Both the position numbers and the translations under genes were made by a program. This document shows positions 63,101-64,000 of a stretch of DNA of 64,000 nucleotides, piece after piece (position 1 is the first letter of the stretch; every line of letters starts with the position of its first letter). The stretch is from Bolinopsis microptera (lineage: Eukaryota > Ctenophora > Tentaculata > Lobata > Bolinopsidae): NCBI RefSeq assembly GCF_026151205.1, contig NC_087076.1, forward strand, positions 11,882,902 through 11,946,901, given 5' to 3'. Under the pieces are notes generated by a model, which worked only from the letters and a program-made list of their open reading frames with translations, was not told where the DNA came from and made no database searches.

Positions 63101-63161
63101 GTTATATAGTAGTGTTGAAAGTATTAAAACTGTTTTAATACTTTCAACACTACTATATAAC
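63101..63161. repeat. 61-bp near-perfect hairpin in the right foldback arm
   Basis: Thirty-base arms (GTTATATAGTAGTGTTGAAA...) around a single T. The left arm lacks most of it, so it was gained by one arm or lost from the other. Confidence 0.7.
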
Positions 63162-63289
63162 AAATAATTTGAGCCTGAAGATGGCGTTGACGCCGAAAAT
63201 TTGCCCTTACTCCTAACTTCCTTGTTTCACTTGTCCTTGTCTCTTCCAACCGGATAATATCCAGATATCAGCATGTTCATTGTTGATAG

Positions 63290-64000
63290 TTTTTCTAACG
63301 AGCATACTTAGGCTGTACGGAAATAGCTTTAATTTTACATTTTACGTCATAATAAAAACATTACATCATTTTTGCTAGATACAAAAATAAATTTTAAAAT
63401 AAATAACTCTTTTGCTGCTTAGGCGCGGCACCGCGCTGGGTCCACATGTTATACAGCGTGTAGCAACACAGCGCTGCAAATAGAAGATGATTGAGCTATA
63501 ACATATAAGCGGTGCGCCGCGCCTAAACCTAAAACCATAAACTTTATAAATTGTAAATATTGTCAAGATATTTAAACGAGTTTTGCAAAATAATATGACA
63601 TGCTGACTTCGTAGGATATTACAATTATACCCGTGCCAGTTCCAAATGTGAGTCAGCGCTTAAACCAAAAGCAGTTGGCAAAAGGAGCCAGTTGGCTGCA
63701 AGAGCTTTACTAGCACCCGATTTACCACTTTTGGAGCACAAACCCAAACCTAAAACCGGCCAAGCACAAAAATATGTTATCGCCACGATTGGGTGGATTG
63801 ATTCCCAGAATATTTATCAGCACGCGGCACTAATAATATGAAGTTCATTATCGAATTTTAGATATGCCATGGATCGTTTAACACATATATAAAAGGTTAT
63901 TAAAGAATAATTAATGTTTGGTTGTTGGTATAAATCGATATTAATCAATTATTTAAAATAGTATTTGTGTTTGTTATATATTATTAACTATTGAGTTACG
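63290..64000. other. Right edge, no gene supported
   Basis: Contains a short inverted pair around 'TTAGGCGCGGC' (63419 and 63514-63525) enclosing ~95 bases. A short frame near 63660 is not convincing. Confidence 0.3.

Larger units (their letters stand above)
58993..63271. mobile_element. 4.3-kb foldback element with kilobase inverted arms
   Basis: Left arm 58993-60482 and right arm 60902-63271 are inverted copies, from CTGATATCTGGATATTATCC at the outer ends to 'CAACTCTGGGGCTT' at the centre. The unpaired middle is ~419 bp and holds a 76-codon ORF. The right arm is ~0.9 kb longer because of a 61-bp hairpin, a ~200-bp insertion and about three extra tandem copies of a ~197-bp unit. AGCATGTTCATTGTT occurs on both sides (58932-58946, 63270-63284), a possible target duplication though offset 46 bp from the left arm. 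No transposase. Outer-arm sequence also occurs at 38146-38275. Confidence 0.75.

Noticed and set aside
58993-63271. Foldback as an LTR retrotransposon or Polinton
   Set aside because: The arms are inverted, not direct, and no polymerase, integrase or capsid gene is present between them.

Overview
The window is animal nuclear DNA. It is AT-rich, with spliceosomal introns of about 100 to 1500 bp, animal-type genes (a CDK4/6 kinase, a CEP83 centriole protein, a MAGE-type NSMCE3, a cathepsin, a USP19-like protease) and abundant LINE, SINE, hAT, mariner and foldback repeats. Most protein-coding genes have a 3' splice-acceptor-like AG a few bases before the start codon, which fits spliced-leader trans-splicing or short 5' UTR introns. 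Together with the repeat types this suggests an early-branching marine invertebrate such as a cnidarian or ctenophore; I cannot name the species.

Layout. 0-2.4 kb: two small intronless minus-strand genes, each with a TATA box, then a SINE-like repeat cluster. 2.4-17 kb: mostly repeats and decayed transposons, with a possible three-exon gene at 5.5-7.5 kb, one exon of an SLC24-type cation exchanger at 12.7 kb and a GACC-rich inverted repeat at 14 kb. 17-24 kb: a broken reverse transcriptase, a TATA-driven OB-fold-like gene, and a short gene whose exon 2 is split by a 795-bp element. 24.3-28.9 kb: a nuclease-helicase gene split by a 2-kb element, followed by a GIY-YIG remnant. 29.5-34.9 kb: CDK4/6 (9 exons). 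35.7-40.9 kb, minus: a DEAD-box helicase with an intronless cathepsin gene nested in one of its introns. 41.6-45.0 kb, minus: NSMCE3, with a decayed copy of part of the DEAD-box gene in its last intron. 46.4-49.0 kb, minus: CEP83. 50.0-53.1 kb, minus: a USP19-like protease. 53.3-64 kb: LINE remnants, nested MITEs and a 4.3-kb foldback element.

The most unusual signal is a set of three insertions of one architecture (21250-22044, 25821-27841, 30078-30694). Each starts with a run of G, ends with a run of C, is flanked by an exact 7-bp direct repeat, and carries internal tandem repeats. Two sit inside coding exons, and removing element plus one target copy restores the reading frame exactly. The third lies in a CDK4/6 intron. 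The cellular genes are functionally unrelated (cell-cycle entry, mitochondrial RNA metabolism, SMC5/6 genome maintenance, cilium assembly, deubiquitination) and show no operon-like coupling, though NSMCE3, CEP83 and the USP19-like gene are closely spaced on one strand.
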